From Sphingobacteriales bacterium (GTDB taxonomy: Bacteria > Bacteroidota > Bacteroidia > Sphingobacteriales > Sphingobacteriaceae): a stretch of 64,000 bases of DNA. The stretch is taken from positions 52,504-116,503 of the forward strand of contig JACXVB010000007.1 of the NCBI GenBank assembly GCA_014763615.1, in the 5' to 3' direction. A model generated the notes under the pieces. That model searched no databases, was not told where the DNA came from, and worked only from the letters and a program-made list of their open reading frames with translations. Position 1 is the stretch's first letter, and each line of letters starts with the position of its first letter. Positions 23,313 to 31,979 of the stretch are shown here, in pieces. A program made the position numbers and the translations under genes.

Positions 23313-24211
23313 GCGGCATCCTCCAAAATGATTAAGCTTTCTGCTCTGGTGAGTCCTGCAAACAAATCGTCATCGGTTTTTACCAAACATTTACTTAAAA
23401 TAAGGTTGTGTTTAGTCTTATCGCCCAAATTTGCGCCCAAAACATCGCCAATTAAGCGCTTAAAGAAGGCTTCTCTGTCTGCCCTTCCTTGTGGGGTGCA
23501 GGTACTATATTTGCCGCTAAAACGTCTAAAAATCTCGCGGTAGCCTACTTTTTTACCTCTAATACCGCGTTCTATCTTCTCTTTAAGTCCATCTGCGCCA
23601 ATCATGTACCATCCGCAGGCGTTTTCAGTACCGTTCCAAAGCTCTTTCAACTCTAGGAAAGCAGGATATTCTAAGTCGCCAGCCTCATCTATAATCACGA
23701 TAGGGTTCTGAAGCATTTTCAAATAATACTTCAAGTTTCCTTTTACTGTAGCGTATTTACCATTATGATCTATTCCTATCTTTTGCGCTAATGTTCTGAT
23801 AAATAACTGGCGGCTTTTACACTCACTGGCATCTAGGTAGAAGGCGTTTTTTCTGCTTCTTGCGATATATTTAGCCGCAAAGCTTTTACCTATGTCGCAT
23901 TCGTCAACAAAAATCCTAGCTTTAGAATAGGTTTGGCAGAAATCAATGTCTTCCTCAATCATGGTAAACACTTCCGTTCTGGCGGCTTTCCATTTTCTGG
24001 TCACGTTGTCAACGTTTAGCGCTCTGCCAATGGTTAAGAAATGGCTATCCTTTAAAATACCATCTACTTCTCCGGCTTTTAATCTGCTGAAAACAGCGGC
24101 GTTGATTCCCCAAATTTTAGCGAAAGCGCTGTCGCTTCCTTCGTAGTTTTGTCTTTGTGTTAGTAACTCGCTAACTACTTTTTTCTTAAATTCTGTTGTA
24201 ATTTGTAGCAT
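23309..24211 (-). CDS. MuB-like transposition target ATPase
   Basis: A 300-residue protein. An N-terminal HTH (residues 20-60) is followed by a AAA+ domain with a P-loop VDECDIGKSFAAK, where the usual first Gly is Asp, and Walker B PIVIIDEAGDL. The later FRRFSGKYSTCTPQGRAD and helical C-terminus agree with MuB-type proteins. MuB binds target DNA, activates the transposase and gives target immunity. It follows the transposase by 11 bases. Confidence 0.8.
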   Translation of the reverse strand: MLQITTEFKKKVVSELLTQRQNYEGSDSAFAKIWGINAAVFSRLKAGEVDGILKDSHFLTIGRALNVDNVTRKWKAARTEVFTMIEEDIDFCQTYSKARIFVDECDIGKSFAAKYIARSRKNAFYLDASECKSRQLFIRTLAQKIGIDHNGKYATVKGNLKYYLKMLQNPIVIIDEAGDLEYPAFLELKELWNGTENACGWYMIGADGLKEKIERGIRGKKVGYREIFRRFSGKYSTCTPQGRADREAFFKRLIGDVLGANLGDKTKHNLILSKCLVKTDDDLFAGLTRAESLIILEDAA

Positions 24212-24222
24212 TGTATGTTTTA

Positions 24223-26247
24223 TTAAAATCTGTTTCTTAATGATTGGTCTGGTTTGCTTGCAGGCCAGCTGATCATTTCTTCTGGCTCATCATCTAATAG
24301 CTCCCCTGTTTCCTTTTCTGCACTTGCTTTCTTAAGCCCAGGCATCACGAAATCGTTAAATGGTGTTTTAGGCTCATGATTAATAATGGTTAAGCGTTCT
24401 AACTGGTTTCTACCACGTTTTGCGTAGTTTTCTATGGTAGCAACATAGGCAGACATTAATCTCATTTGCTCTCTGTCTTCGTCTGTCTGTTCTATGGTTG
24501 CTCTTTGTGGTTTTGGCTTGGTTACTGCCTCGCAAACCAACACACCTTGCTGATTGTAAACCAAAGCCTTAAGCACATCGCCTGTTTCATCATTATCCAA
24601 CCAGTAGATTGTTACTTCTTTGCCTTCCACCTGCTTCATAAGGTTAATCAAATGATCACTGCTGGCTATCTGTCCGTTGTCACCTAATAAAAACAGCTGA
24701 TTATTTAACTTAATGATGCCGGCGTGTACACTTGTTTTAGTTTTAAAACCGATGTATGGTAAGAATGAAGCCCAGTTGGTAGGTTTTAGATTCGGGTTTT
24801 GGCGTTCGCAGAAAACTCTCCATCTGCTTAAGTACGGGAAATCTGTGTGCGGGCTATTGTTCCAGTCTGCAATATCTTGCAAGCAACCCTCTACAATGTC
24901 ATCATAAAATAAGGTAGGTACTTCTTTGGGGCCTGCTTGGTTGGCTTCTGCTCTGGCGTGTGGTCTGGCTAACCATCCGGTGCGCTCCTTTTCAAAGTCA
25001 TAGCGTAGGTTTCTGTAGTAAGCCTCTATTCTTTTACCTCTGGCATTGTTAGCTTCTATTCTAACGCTGTCAAACATGGCTCCTTCACGTAAAAAGGTAT
25101 CTTTAAAATTGCTATTCAAAGACATCTCGCACTCTAGTCCGGCAGGAAGATTAAAACCCCATTTGGTAAAATTGCGAACCAGTTGGCGGTAAAATTCTAA
25201 GATGATCCCTTCTTTAGATTTGCCATGCACCCAGCATATAAAAGCTTCGCTGGCTAAATCGATGCCGTTGTAAAACCAAATTCTATTGCCGTCTGGCATT
25301 TTAAAAGGTGGCTGTCTGTCATCTATTGAAATCGTTGATCCAGCAAACTTAGGGCGCTCATAACTATGATAAGGTTTAAACTTACTCATGGCTTTTTGCC
25401 TGTCGCCACTTCGTTTAGTTTCTGTAATGATGGCGTTTTCCCATTCAGCCAAATATTTCTTAATGGTGCTATCGCTTAGTTTCTTAAATTCTTTACGGTT
25501 GTAAAGCTCTCCGGTTGCATTGTTTACAATCGTAGTATAACCAGCTAAAAAGCTATTGTAAACGCGGTGTATTTTAGTAGCTGTTGGTTTTTTAACGTCG
25601 TCCGCAAACAAATTCCGAAGCAGTTCTAAGGTTTCGTTAAATACTTTTCGGCGATTGTCGTTTTTGTGGTATCCAGTGATCAGAGTTTTATAGCCCTCGC
25701 GTTCAAACTGATTGAAAGTTTTGGTAAATCTTTCATAAGAATGAGGAAGGCTGTGTTCAACTTGGTATTTTGCTTTAAGTATGGCATTAAAGCTGTTAAC
25801 GTCTGCACAGATACTCACCATCAAACCCCAAGCAGTACCGCTTTTGCTAATTCTTTCAGCTGCTCTTGCATTTCTTAAGGCTGCGGCAGCTTTTAGCACA
25901 CTGGCGTTAATAATGTATTTCTCTTGGTGGTCTGGACTTAAGTAGGTGTCATCATCAAATCTAAAGCTTGCATAAAATCGCACCGCTTGCTGATCTATCT
26001 TATAATAGTTTGCCAAAATGTGTTCTGTACTTCTCGGATCGCCTATTATTTGCTTGTGTTGTTCGCTTAAACTGTCAAAATCAATCAATAATGGATGACC
26101 ATTACCGCCGTTTTGAAGTTTTTTAATACCGTACTCTTTACGTTCATACCTTTTGATGGCTTTTTTCAAAGCATCATAGCTAGGATAGCAAGTCGGAATT
26201 AATTCCTCTTTGGTAACAACTAATTGATTATTCCAAAATTCAGGCAT
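24223..26247 (-). CDS. DDE transposase, MuA-like
   Basis: A 674-residue transposase, close to the size of MuA. It begins with a Mu-type DNA-binding domain (residues 1-70; YDALKKAIKRYERKEYG). The rve-type catalytic core begins near STISIDDRQPPF (first Asp), the second acidic site is probably in LECEMSLNSNFKD, and the third Glu is in KRIEAYYRNLRYDF. A C-terminal basic tail would contact MuB. It integrates and replicates the phage by transposition, using ends outside this gene. Confidence 0.85.
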   Translation of the reverse strand: MPEFWNNQLVVTKEELIPTCYPSYDALKKAIKRYERKEYGIKKLQNGGNGHPLLIDFDSLSEQHKQIIGDPRSTEHILANYYKIDQQAVRFYASFRFDDDTYLSPDHQEKYIINASVLKAAAALRNARAAERISKSGTAWGLMVSICADVNSFNAILKAKYQVEHSLPHSYERFTKTFNQFEREGYKTLITGYHKNDNRRKVFNETLELLRNLFADDVKKPTATKIHRVYNSFLAGYTTIVNNATGELYNRKEFKKLSDSTIKKYLAEWENAIITETKRSGDRQKAMSKFKPYHSYERPKFAGSTISIDDRQPPFKMPDGNRIWFYNGIDLASEAFICWVHGKSKEGIILEFYRQLVRNFTKWGFNLPAGLECEMSLNSNFKDTFLREGAMFDSVRIEANNARGKRIEAYYRNLRYDFEKERTGWLARPHARAEANQAGPKEVPTLFYDDIVEGCLQDIADWNNSPHTDFPYLSRWRVFCERQNPNLKPTNWASFLPYIGFKTKTSVHAGIIKLNNQLFLLGDNGQIASSDHLINLMKQVEGKEVTIYWLDNDETGDVLKALVYNQQGVLVCEAVTKPKPQRATIEQTDEDREQMRLMSAYVATIENYAKRGRNQLERLTIINHEPKTPFNDFVMPGLKKASAEKETGELLDDEPEEMISWPASKPDQSLRNRF

Positions 26248-26250
26248 CTT

Positions 26251-26448
26251 TTATAAGCTATTTAAGTAGGATTCAATTTTAGCAACCACTTTAGTTCCTT
26301 TGTAATCACCATTTAATGTATCAGTAACTATTTTGCGGCTGTAGTTAATTGAAATAGCCAAGTCTTTAATCTTAATTCTCTGCTCTATTACACGCCCTTT
26401 TAACTGTAGATTTTCGGGATACTTTGGATTTCGTTTGGTATTTTTCAT
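26251..26448 (-). CDS. Ner/Cro-like DNA-binding protein
   Basis: A 65-residue basic protein with a helix-turn-helix near IKIKDLAISINYSRKIVTDT. It is the first leftward gene, divergent from the repressor and 3 bases before the transposase, the position of ner in Mu. It probably turns down the early and repressor promoters. Confidence 0.65.
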   Translation of the reverse strand: MKNTKRNPKYPENLQLKGRVIEQRIKIKDLAISINYSRKIVTDTLNGDYKGTKVVAKIESYLNSL

Positions 26449-26474
26449 TTTATACTTACTTTTGATAGTAGTTA

Positions 26475-26538
26475 CACAAATATATGTGAAAATAAATCAC
26501 AATGTCAAGTTGTAAGTTGAAAAAAAATCACAAATGTG
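26475..26538. promoter_or_regulatory. Repressor/early operator region
   Basis: Within the 85-base divergent gap lie CACAAATATATGTG (26475-26488) and CACAAATGTG (26529-26538, covering the repressor start codon), plus a half site ATCACAATG between them. These CACA/TGTG inverted repeats are the obvious operators for the repressor and the Ner-like protein. Confidence 0.55.
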
Positions 26539-27193
26539 GATTAAGTCAAATATTAAGTATTTAAGAGAGCAGAAAAATCTATCTCAAGAGGATTTTGGGG
26601 CTATTTTTGGCTTATCCAGAGATAATATTGCTAGTTATGAAAGACCAAACGGTTCTTCTCCTAAGCATTCAGTTATCACAAAAATTGTGAATTATTTTAA
26701 CATTAATTACGATGATTTTATTAATAAAGATTTAAGAAGTGAAGAAAATTCACAATACAATTATCAAGAAAATACATATCGTACCTTTAATGACAAAGAA
26801 GAAAAATATATACCTTTGATACCTATAGATGCAATGGCGGGTTTTGCCTCCGGAGACGTTCAAGTCATGGAGTACGACGCCAAGAAATTTTTAATCCCTG
26901 TTTTTCAAGACGTAGATTTCCTTATTCAAGTCAGAGGCAACAGTATGTGGCCGAAGTATAACAACGGCGATTTGATAGGATGTAAGAAGTTAAAATCATT
27001 CACTTTTTTCCAATGGAATAAAGTTTATGTTTTAGATACAGAGCAGGGGGCTTTAATTAAGAGAGTGAAACCATCACTTAAAGATGGTTGTATTTTGCTG
27101 GTCTCAGATAATAAAGAATATGATCCTTTTGATGTTCCTATTGCTGAAATCAGAAGCGTTTCAATAGTTTTAGGCCTTATCGCACTGCAATAA
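26534..27193 (+). CDS. S24-type phage repressor (CI/LexA-like)
   Basis: A 219-residue protein. The N-terminal HTH_3 domain is SQEDFGAIFGLSRDNIASYE. The C-terminal S24 peptidase domain has a cleavage site AG in DAMAGFASGD, a catalytic Ser in VRGNSMWPKYNNGD and Lys in GALIKRVKP. It keeps lysogeny and should self-cleave on DNA damage. Transcribed opposite to the early operon, with an operator over its own start and a terminator after it. Confidence 0.85.
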   Translation: MWIKSNIKYLREQKNLSQEDFGAIFGLSRDNIASYERPNGSSPKHSVITKIVNYFNINYDDFINKDLRSEENSQYNYQENTYRTFNDKEEKYIPLIPIDAMAGFASGDVQVMEYDAKKFLIPVFQDVDFLIQVRGNSMWPKYNNGDLIGCKKLKSFTFFQWNKVYVLDTEQGALIKRVKPSLKDGCILLVSDNKEYDPFDVPIAEIRSVSIVLGLIALQ

Positions 27194-27215
27194 CATAAGC
27201 TTTTTATTTAAAAAC

Positions 27216-27246
27216 AGCCTTAACGATGTCGTTTAAGGCTTTTTTA
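27216..27246 (+). terminator. Terminator of repressor gene
   Basis: AGCCTTAA pairs with TTAAGGCT around a short loop and is followed by seven Ts, 23 bases after the repressor stop. Confidence 0.8.
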
Positions 27247-27663
27247 TTGTTTTATAACTTGCAAATAGGGTATTAAATCAATTAATTAACCTATTTTTAA
27301 ACCAAATTATTTGATTTATATACTTTGTAGTAATACAAATTAAATATTTAACAGTTCCCCCCAGAGTTCCCCCCAGAGTTCCCCCCAGCCATATTTTCAA
27401 CCAGAATACACGCACACAAAAAGTTAAATATTCGATTGAATTCTTTCTATTAAATGGTATAAAAAACCCTTTTAAAAGCCAATTAAATGCTATTTAACGG
27501 CATTAATTATATATTTGTTTGAAGGAATGGTATAGGTATAGTAGATAATAGTAATTTTTGACGTTTTGAATTGACCATAAAAAAAGCGGTTTCTATAAAA
27601 AACCGCCTTATAAATATCAAAAACAAATATTTTTGCCGCTTTATTTTTACCGTTTATTATTGA
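27247..27663. other. AT-rich non-coding region, probable phage end
   Basis: No credible gene is seen in these 417 bases. The stretch holds TTAAAT-rich motifs in both directions (27340-27350, 27424-27433, 27481-27499), three tandem 12-bp repeats, and a GCGGTTT/AAACCGC hairpin (27586-27606). In Mu the end next to the repressor carries several transposase-binding sites, so the attachment end should be here. The exact border cannot be fixed without the other end. Confidence 0.4.
27353..27388. repeat. Three tandem copies of AGTTCCCCCCAG
   Basis: Three perfect head-to-tail 12-bp units, each with six Cs, in otherwise very AT-rich DNA. It stands about 110 bases after the repressor terminator. Confidence 0.9.
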
Positions 27664-27840
27664 CTGTTTGTTTTACCCCTATTAAAGTTTGGGATTTTTT
27701 ATTTCAACCCTAAAGATGAAAATTTAATTGTAGGAGGAAAGACATTAAATTTTGCCAAACCGCTTGCCTATATTTTGTTATTAATTTTAATTTTAACTAT
27801 TGTATTAATTTTAAATCTCTTTAAAAGCACTCAAAAATAG
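27664..27840 (+). pseudogene. Possible 3' remnant of a host membrane protein gene
   Basis: An open frame without a start codon that ends at TAG 27838-27840. It reads KFGIFYFNPKDENLIVGG and then one long membrane helix with a short basic tail (LNLFKSTQK), a plausible C-terminus. It converges with the next host gene. It may be the part of a gene cut off by the Mu-like insertion. The upstream part would lie left of the prophage. Chance coding cannot be excluded. Confidence 0.35.
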
Positions 27841-27845
27841 CTTTC

Positions 27846-28865
27846 CTAGATTAATTTTTTATCCTTTCTTAACATCAATATAAAGTTCTGTAGGTAATTG
27901 TCGATGGTATCAATATCTATAGCATCATGTAATAAACCAATAAATCTATCGGGTCTAACGATTAAGGTTTTCTTTTCACCTTTTCTGATTTTGAAATAAT
28001 CGAAGATACTTTGATTACGCTCTGTATGCGGTAAATAATACAATTGGATTGGATAATGGAGTTGTATCCATCTAGCTATCGTGAATAAATTGACTTGCAA
28101 TAAATCTCCCAAAATAATCAGCGAAAACTGATGATAGCCGCACCACTGATAAAGTTGCGTGTTTTGTTTGGTCTTCTCGTCATAAACTTTCAAATCAGGA
28201 AGTAACTCGCCGGCTTCTACCTTTCTTTCTTGGCTTAAATGCAGATTTAATTTGCTTTCTATGAGGTTAGGAGTGGGTTTTATTTGCTTTTGATGAATCT
28301 TTTGTAGCCAATTTTCAATTTTAGATTTGCTTTTATTTTGTTTGATGAGGATTTCAAATTCTTGTTTAGATGAGGATAGAACTGCCCCATCAAGTTTTTT
28401 TTGAATGGTTCCGATGATTCGCCAGCCTTTAAGAAAAATGTTTCTGAGATTTAAATTAAAATCAGGCTGTTCATTTAAATATGCACCAGAAAAATAATAT
28501 AGACTCTCATTTAAACTACTTTTATCATTGTTTAAGAGTTCATAAACAGGTGGTTGACTATTTTTTAGTTCAGTTTTCACATCCCAAATTACACTGCTGA
28601 GGTGTGTAGCAAGTAGTGTAAGCGTTTGCCGGATTAAGCTTTCACCACTGATTTGATTTGTTGAGTCATCAAATGAATAACCTATTTCTTTCAGCATGAT
28701 TAGATTGTAAGCATCAATTTGGAGCTGTGGATTAAATTTTTCTAATCCCTTTCTCTCATCAACAACTAAAACCTTTAATCCATTTTTACATAATAGTGCA
28801 GCAAAAATTAAAGAAGTAAAATTAACTCCACTGATCAGGATATCTGTTTTGGTTGGAATCCTCAT
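27846..28865 (-). CDS. Degenerate FAD-dependent hydroxylase-like protein
   Basis: A 339-residue protein resembling PheA/TfdB-type aromatic hydroxylases. The start DILISGVNFTSLIFAALLCKNGLKVLVVDE has the Rossmann shape and the ending acid, but GxGxxG is replaced by GVNFTS. The C-terminal part ends RPDRFIGLLHDAIDIDTIDN, like the thioredoxin-like domain of these enzymes. FAD binding is doubtful. The start overlaps the stop of the methyltransferase gene by 4 bases. Confidence 0.55.
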   Translation of the reverse strand: MRIPTKTDILISGVNFTSLIFAALLCKNGLKVLVVDERKGLEKFNPQLQIDAYNLIMLKEIGYSFDDSTNQISGESLIRQTLTLLATHLSSVIWDVKTELKNSQPPVYELLNNDKSSLNESLYYFSGAYLNEQPDFNLNLRNIFLKGWRIIGTIQKKLDGAVLSSSKQEFEILIKQNKSKSKIENWLQKIHQKQIKPTPNLIESKLNLHLSQERKVEAGELLPDLKVYDEKTKQNTQLYQWCGYHQFSLIILGDLLQVNLFTIARWIQLHYPIQLYYLPHTERNQSIFDYFKIRKGEKKTLIVRPDRFIGLLHDAIDIDTIDNYLQNFILMLRKDKKLI

Positions 28866-29575
28866 TTAGTTCTGTGGAGGAGAAAAATAGTGGGTTTTTT
28901 ATGCAAATCAGGATGATTTTTTTTCCACTCGGCTATGGTTTTAGTTTGTAGAAATTCATCACTTGCTGTGAGGTTACAAGCAATACATAGTAAAGTATCG
29001 TTTTTGCAGGTTTTTAAGATATCTTCAAGCATCGGATTATTTCTAAAAGGCGTTTCAATAAAAAGCTGAGTTTGCTTAAATCGCTCAGAAAAACTTTCTA
29101 AATCCTTAATCTTTTTAATTTTAGCCATTTTATCAATAGGCAAATAACCATGAAAAGTAAAGCTTTGTCCGTTAAAACCAGAACCCATTAAGGCCAATAA
29201 AATGGAACTTGGTCCTACCAAAGGAACTACTTTTATTCCTCTTTTATGAGCCTCAGCAACGATATCCGCACCAGGGTCGGCTATGCCAGGGCAACCTGCT
29301 TCGCTCATCAAACCCACATCATTTCCAGCTTCTAATCCTTTAAAGAAATGATGAATACTTCCACCTCTTTGGTGTTTTCCATAATCATGAATGATGAGCT
29401 CACTTTGTGGTGTTTTTAATCCTGCAAATTTTAAACAATGCCTTGCCGTTTTCTCATTTTCAACAATATACTCTTTAATTTGATTAATGGTTTCTACCAA
29501 ATAAGGAGTTAAAGATTGCTGTTCTACACCTTCAGCCATGACCACTGGAATCAAAAACAATGTGCCTTTTAACAT
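28862..29575 (-). CDS. SAM-dependent methyltransferase, RsmI-like
   Basis: A 237-residue protein of the tetrapyrrole methyltransferase fold. MSEAGCPGIADPGADIV and VVPLVGPSSILLALMGSGFN are the family motifs of RsmI (16S rRNA C1402 2'-O-methyltransferase). The N-terminus (MLKGTLFLIPVVMAEG) is unlike the usual RsmI start, and the protein looks like the shorter paralogue found in Bacteroidota. It is coupled to the FAD-like gene. Confidence 0.7.
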   Translation of the reverse strand: MLKGTLFLIPVVMAEGVEQQSLTPYLVETINQIKEYIVENEKTARHCLKFAGLKTPQSELIIHDYGKHQRGGSIHHFFKGLEAGNDVGLMSEAGCPGIADPGADIVAEAHKRGIKVVPLVGPSSILLALMGSGFNGQSFTFHGYLPIDKMAKIKKIKDLESFSERFKQTQLFIETPFRNNPMLEDILKTCKNDTLLCIACNLTASDEFLQTKTIAEWKKNHPDLHKKPTIFLLHRTK

Positions 29576-29586
29576 AGCTACAAATT

Positions 29587-29767
29587 AAACCATTTGATAT
29601 GAGAATGCTCCAAATTAAAAAATCTTAAATTTTTGTGACACCTTTCTACCAATAAAATCGTCTTAATTATACAGTTCTTTAAAGATTTAGAGTTTATACC
29701 TATATCAGTATTTTAAATTGGATATTTAAAATGGGATATAATAAAATTTGGCAAACCATTTGATATG
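29587..29767. repeat. Direct repeat AAACCATTTGATATG, two copies
   Basis: The same 15 bases occur at 29587-29601 and 29753-29767 in the gap upstream of the DUF6600-like gene. They may be binding sites of a regulator. Confidence 0.5.
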
Positions 29768-29834
29768 TAAAATTATCAGTGAGCTAAATAAAAGTGTTGA
29801 TCTTATTCAGTAAAAAAATTAAAAAAAGGAAATC

Positions 29835-31052
29835 ATGAGCGATAGAATTAAAAAATCGGTAACCGTTTTCGGAGTATTTCTTTTATTCCTAAGCGTAGGT
29901 TCTGCAAAGGTGCAAGCGCATCCTTACGGAAACATCACATTACAAACTTTCTATGATGAATTATCATATTATGGAGACTGGATAAACAACCCTAAATATG
30001 GATACGTTTGGAGACCAAATGTGGACAGTGATTTTAGACCTTATTACACTAATGGCCATTGGGTAATGACAGAGTATGGAAATACTTGGGTTTCTGATTA
30101 TGATTGGGGATGGGCGGCTTTCCACTATGGAAGATGGTATTATGATAATTACGATGGTTGGATTTGGGTTCCAGATACCAATTGGGGCCCGGCTTGGGTA
30201 ACTTGGAGAAGTGGTGGTGGCTATTACGGATGGGCACCTTTAGGTCCGAGAGTAAGTATCAATATCAACATAGGAAATGTTTTTATTCCTGATTTTTATT
30301 GGGTTTTTATTCCTCAAAGATATATCTATTACCCTTCTTATTATAGCTTTTGGAGTCCGAGAAGAAATGTGTATATCATCAGAAATACCACGTTTATCAA
30401 TAATGTCTATGTAAATAGAAATGCTAGATTTTATTGTGGACCAGGTGTCGATGATATTAGAAGAGCTACCAGAAGAGATGTGCCAATTTATAGAATTGCA
30501 GATGATAGCAGACCTGGAGCCACCAGAGTAAGTAGAGATGAAATTAGGATTTACCGCCCAGAAGTGAGAGGCGAAAATAGTAGAACAGCACCGAGAAGTG
30601 TTGTAAACGGTTCGCCAAGACCTGCAAGAACTGATAGTAATTATGGAAGAAGTGGAGATGTAGGTGGAAATTATGGTCAAAGACCAGTTCGCTCTGACGT
30701 AGGTCGTGGAAATAATGATCCGGTTAGAAGACCAGATGGAAATGATAACAGTTCTTCACAAAGACCAACTAGATCGGATGCAGGAAACGGAAATAATCAA
30801 CCAGTGCAAAGGCCTAATGAAGCAAGAAAACAGCCAATGGAAAGACCTTCTGCACCATCACGAATGGAAAGACCGAGTGCTCCTCAGCAACCGAGTGCTC
30901 CTAATCGGCAAGAAAGTAATAGACCTTCAAGACCAGAAAGAACAGCACCTGCACCGAGACAAATAGAGCGTTCTCAACCCCAAAGAAGTGAACCTTCCAG
31001 AAGTGATAGACCTTCAAGTAATAGCAGACCATCTAACAGGGATCACCATTAA
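29835..31052 (+). CDS. Secreted DUF6600-like protein with low-complexity tail
   Basis: A 405-residue protein with a signal peptide (VFGVFLLFLSVGSAKVQAHP). Residues 35-150 hold repeated aromatic blocks (YGDWINNPKYGYVWRP, DYDWGWAAFHYGRWYYD, NYDGWIWVPDTNWGPAWV), the DUF6600 pattern. From residue 245 on the protein is a disordered Arg/Pro/Ser/Asn tail with units such as RPSAP and QRPTRSD. Probably periplasmic or envelope-bound. Function unknown. Confidence 0.7.
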   Translation: MSDRIKKSVTVFGVFLLFLSVGSAKVQAHPYGNITLQTFYDELSYYGDWINNPKYGYVWRPNVDSDFRPYYTNGHWVMTEYGNTWVSDYDWGWAAFHYGRWYYDNYDGWIWVPDTNWGPAWVTWRSGGGYYGWAPLGPRVSININIGNVFIPDFYWVFIPQRYIYYPSYYSFWSPRRNVYIIRNTTFINNVYVNRNARFYCGPGVDDIRRATRRDVPIYRIADDSRPGATRVSRDEIRIYRPEVRGENSRTAPRSVVNGSPRPARTDSNYGRSGDVGGNYGQRPVRSDVGRGNNDPVRRPDGNDNSSSQRPTRSDAGNGNNQPVQRPNEARKQPMERPSAPSRMERPSAPQQPSAPNRQESNRPSRPERTAPAPRQIERSQPQRSEPSRSDRPSSNSRPSNRDHH

Positions 31053-31059
31053 ATTAGAA

Positions 31060-31084
31060 AGCCCCCTAAATTTTGGGGGCTTTT
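31060..31084 (+). terminator. Rho-independent terminator
   Basis: AGCCCCC/GGGGGCT stem with an 8-base AT loop and a T-run, 7 bases after the stop of the DUF6600-like gene. Confidence 0.85.
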
Positions 31085-31165
31085 ATTCGTTAATGTTTTC
31101 GGCAATTGGAAACCAGAATAATTTTCTGATGTTTAAGCCAAAATTTACACTTTAAACTTATCAAC

Positions 31166-31978
31166 ATGAAAAAATTAGTCTTATTAGCTTTTATAGCATT
31201 CTCTTTAAATGTAGATGCGCAAATTAAGTTAACCAAATTATGGGAAGCCAAAGATTTGCCAACACCAGAATCGGTTTTGTCAGCCGGAAAAATATTGTAT
31301 GTTTCTTTGATTGATGGCGATGCCAGCAAAGCCGATGGCAAGGGTGGAGTAGCCATTGTAGGCACTGATGGAAAAATCATCAATAAAGAATGGATTACAG
31401 GCTTAAACGCCCCAAAAGGAATGGGAATTTATGCCGGTAAGTTATATGTGGCAGATATTAATGAGGTAGTGGTGATTGATATTAAAGCGGATAAAGTAAT
31501 CCAAAAAATCCCGATAGCGGGAACCATTTTTTTAAATGATATTGCCGTAGATGCCAACGGAAATGTTTTTGTTTCTGATACACGTTTAGGCACAGTTTAT
31601 AAAATTAGTAATGGCAAAGCCGATTTATATTTAGATAAATTACCCAATGCAAACGGACTAAAAGTGGTGGGCGATGATCTTTATATTCTGAGTGGTCCAA
31701 CTCTAGTAAAAGCCGATAAAGAAGGAAAAACCACATTAATTGCTAGCGGTTTAGCTTCTGGCGGAGACGGAATTGAGCCGCTTTCTAAAAATAGTTTTCT
31801 GGTTTCTTGTTGGGCAGGTTTACTTTATGAAGTGAAAATGGACGGAACTGTTACGCTGTTGATGGATACCAGAAATGAGAAAATCAACACGGCCGATATC
31901 GGTTTTAATCCTAAAAATAAGATACTGTACATCCCAACGTTTTTAAAAAACTCGGTGATGGCTTATCAAGTAAAATAG
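31166..31978 (+). CDS. Secreted SMP-30/NHL-like beta-propeller
   Basis: A 270-residue protein with a signal peptide (MKKLVLLAFIAFSLNVDAQ). Blade-like repeats follow, e.g. GMGIYAGKLYVADINEVVVI, DIAVDANGNVFVSDTRLGTV, and GLKVVGDDLYILSGPTLVKA. This is the SMP-30/gluconolactonase-like propeller shape, here without clear metal ligands. It is one base before the esterase gene, so the pair is an operon. A sugar-lactone role is possible given the uronate genes nearby. Confidence 0.7.
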   Translation: MKKLVLLAFIAFSLNVDAQIKLTKLWEAKDLPTPESVLSAGKILYVSLIDGDASKADGKGGVAIVGTDGKIINKEWITGLNAPKGMGIYAGKLYVADINEVVVIDIKADKVIQKIPIAGTIFLNDIAVDANGNVFVSDTRLGTVYKISNGKADLYLDKLPNANGLKVVGDDLYILSGPTLVKADKEGKTTLIASGLASGGDGIEPLSKNSFLVSCWAGLLYEVKMDGTVTLLMDTRNEKINTADIGFNPKNKILYIPTFLKNSVMAYQVK

Positions 31979-31979
31979 A

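Noticed and set aside
1..27193. Diversity-generating retroelement as in some Bacteroides Mu-like phages
   Set aside because: No reverse transcriptase, and no template/variable repeat pair was seen in the visible part; it could still lie beyond the left edge.
27353..27388. CRISPR-like array
   Set aside because: Three head-to-tail 12-bp units without spacers; no cas genes in the window.
30240..30680. Long minus-strand open frame with many Ser/Ile residues
   Set aside because: It is the reverse of the aromatic/Arg-rich DUF6600-like gene; composition (Ser/Thr/Ile runs) is that of a shadow frame, with no start context or domain.
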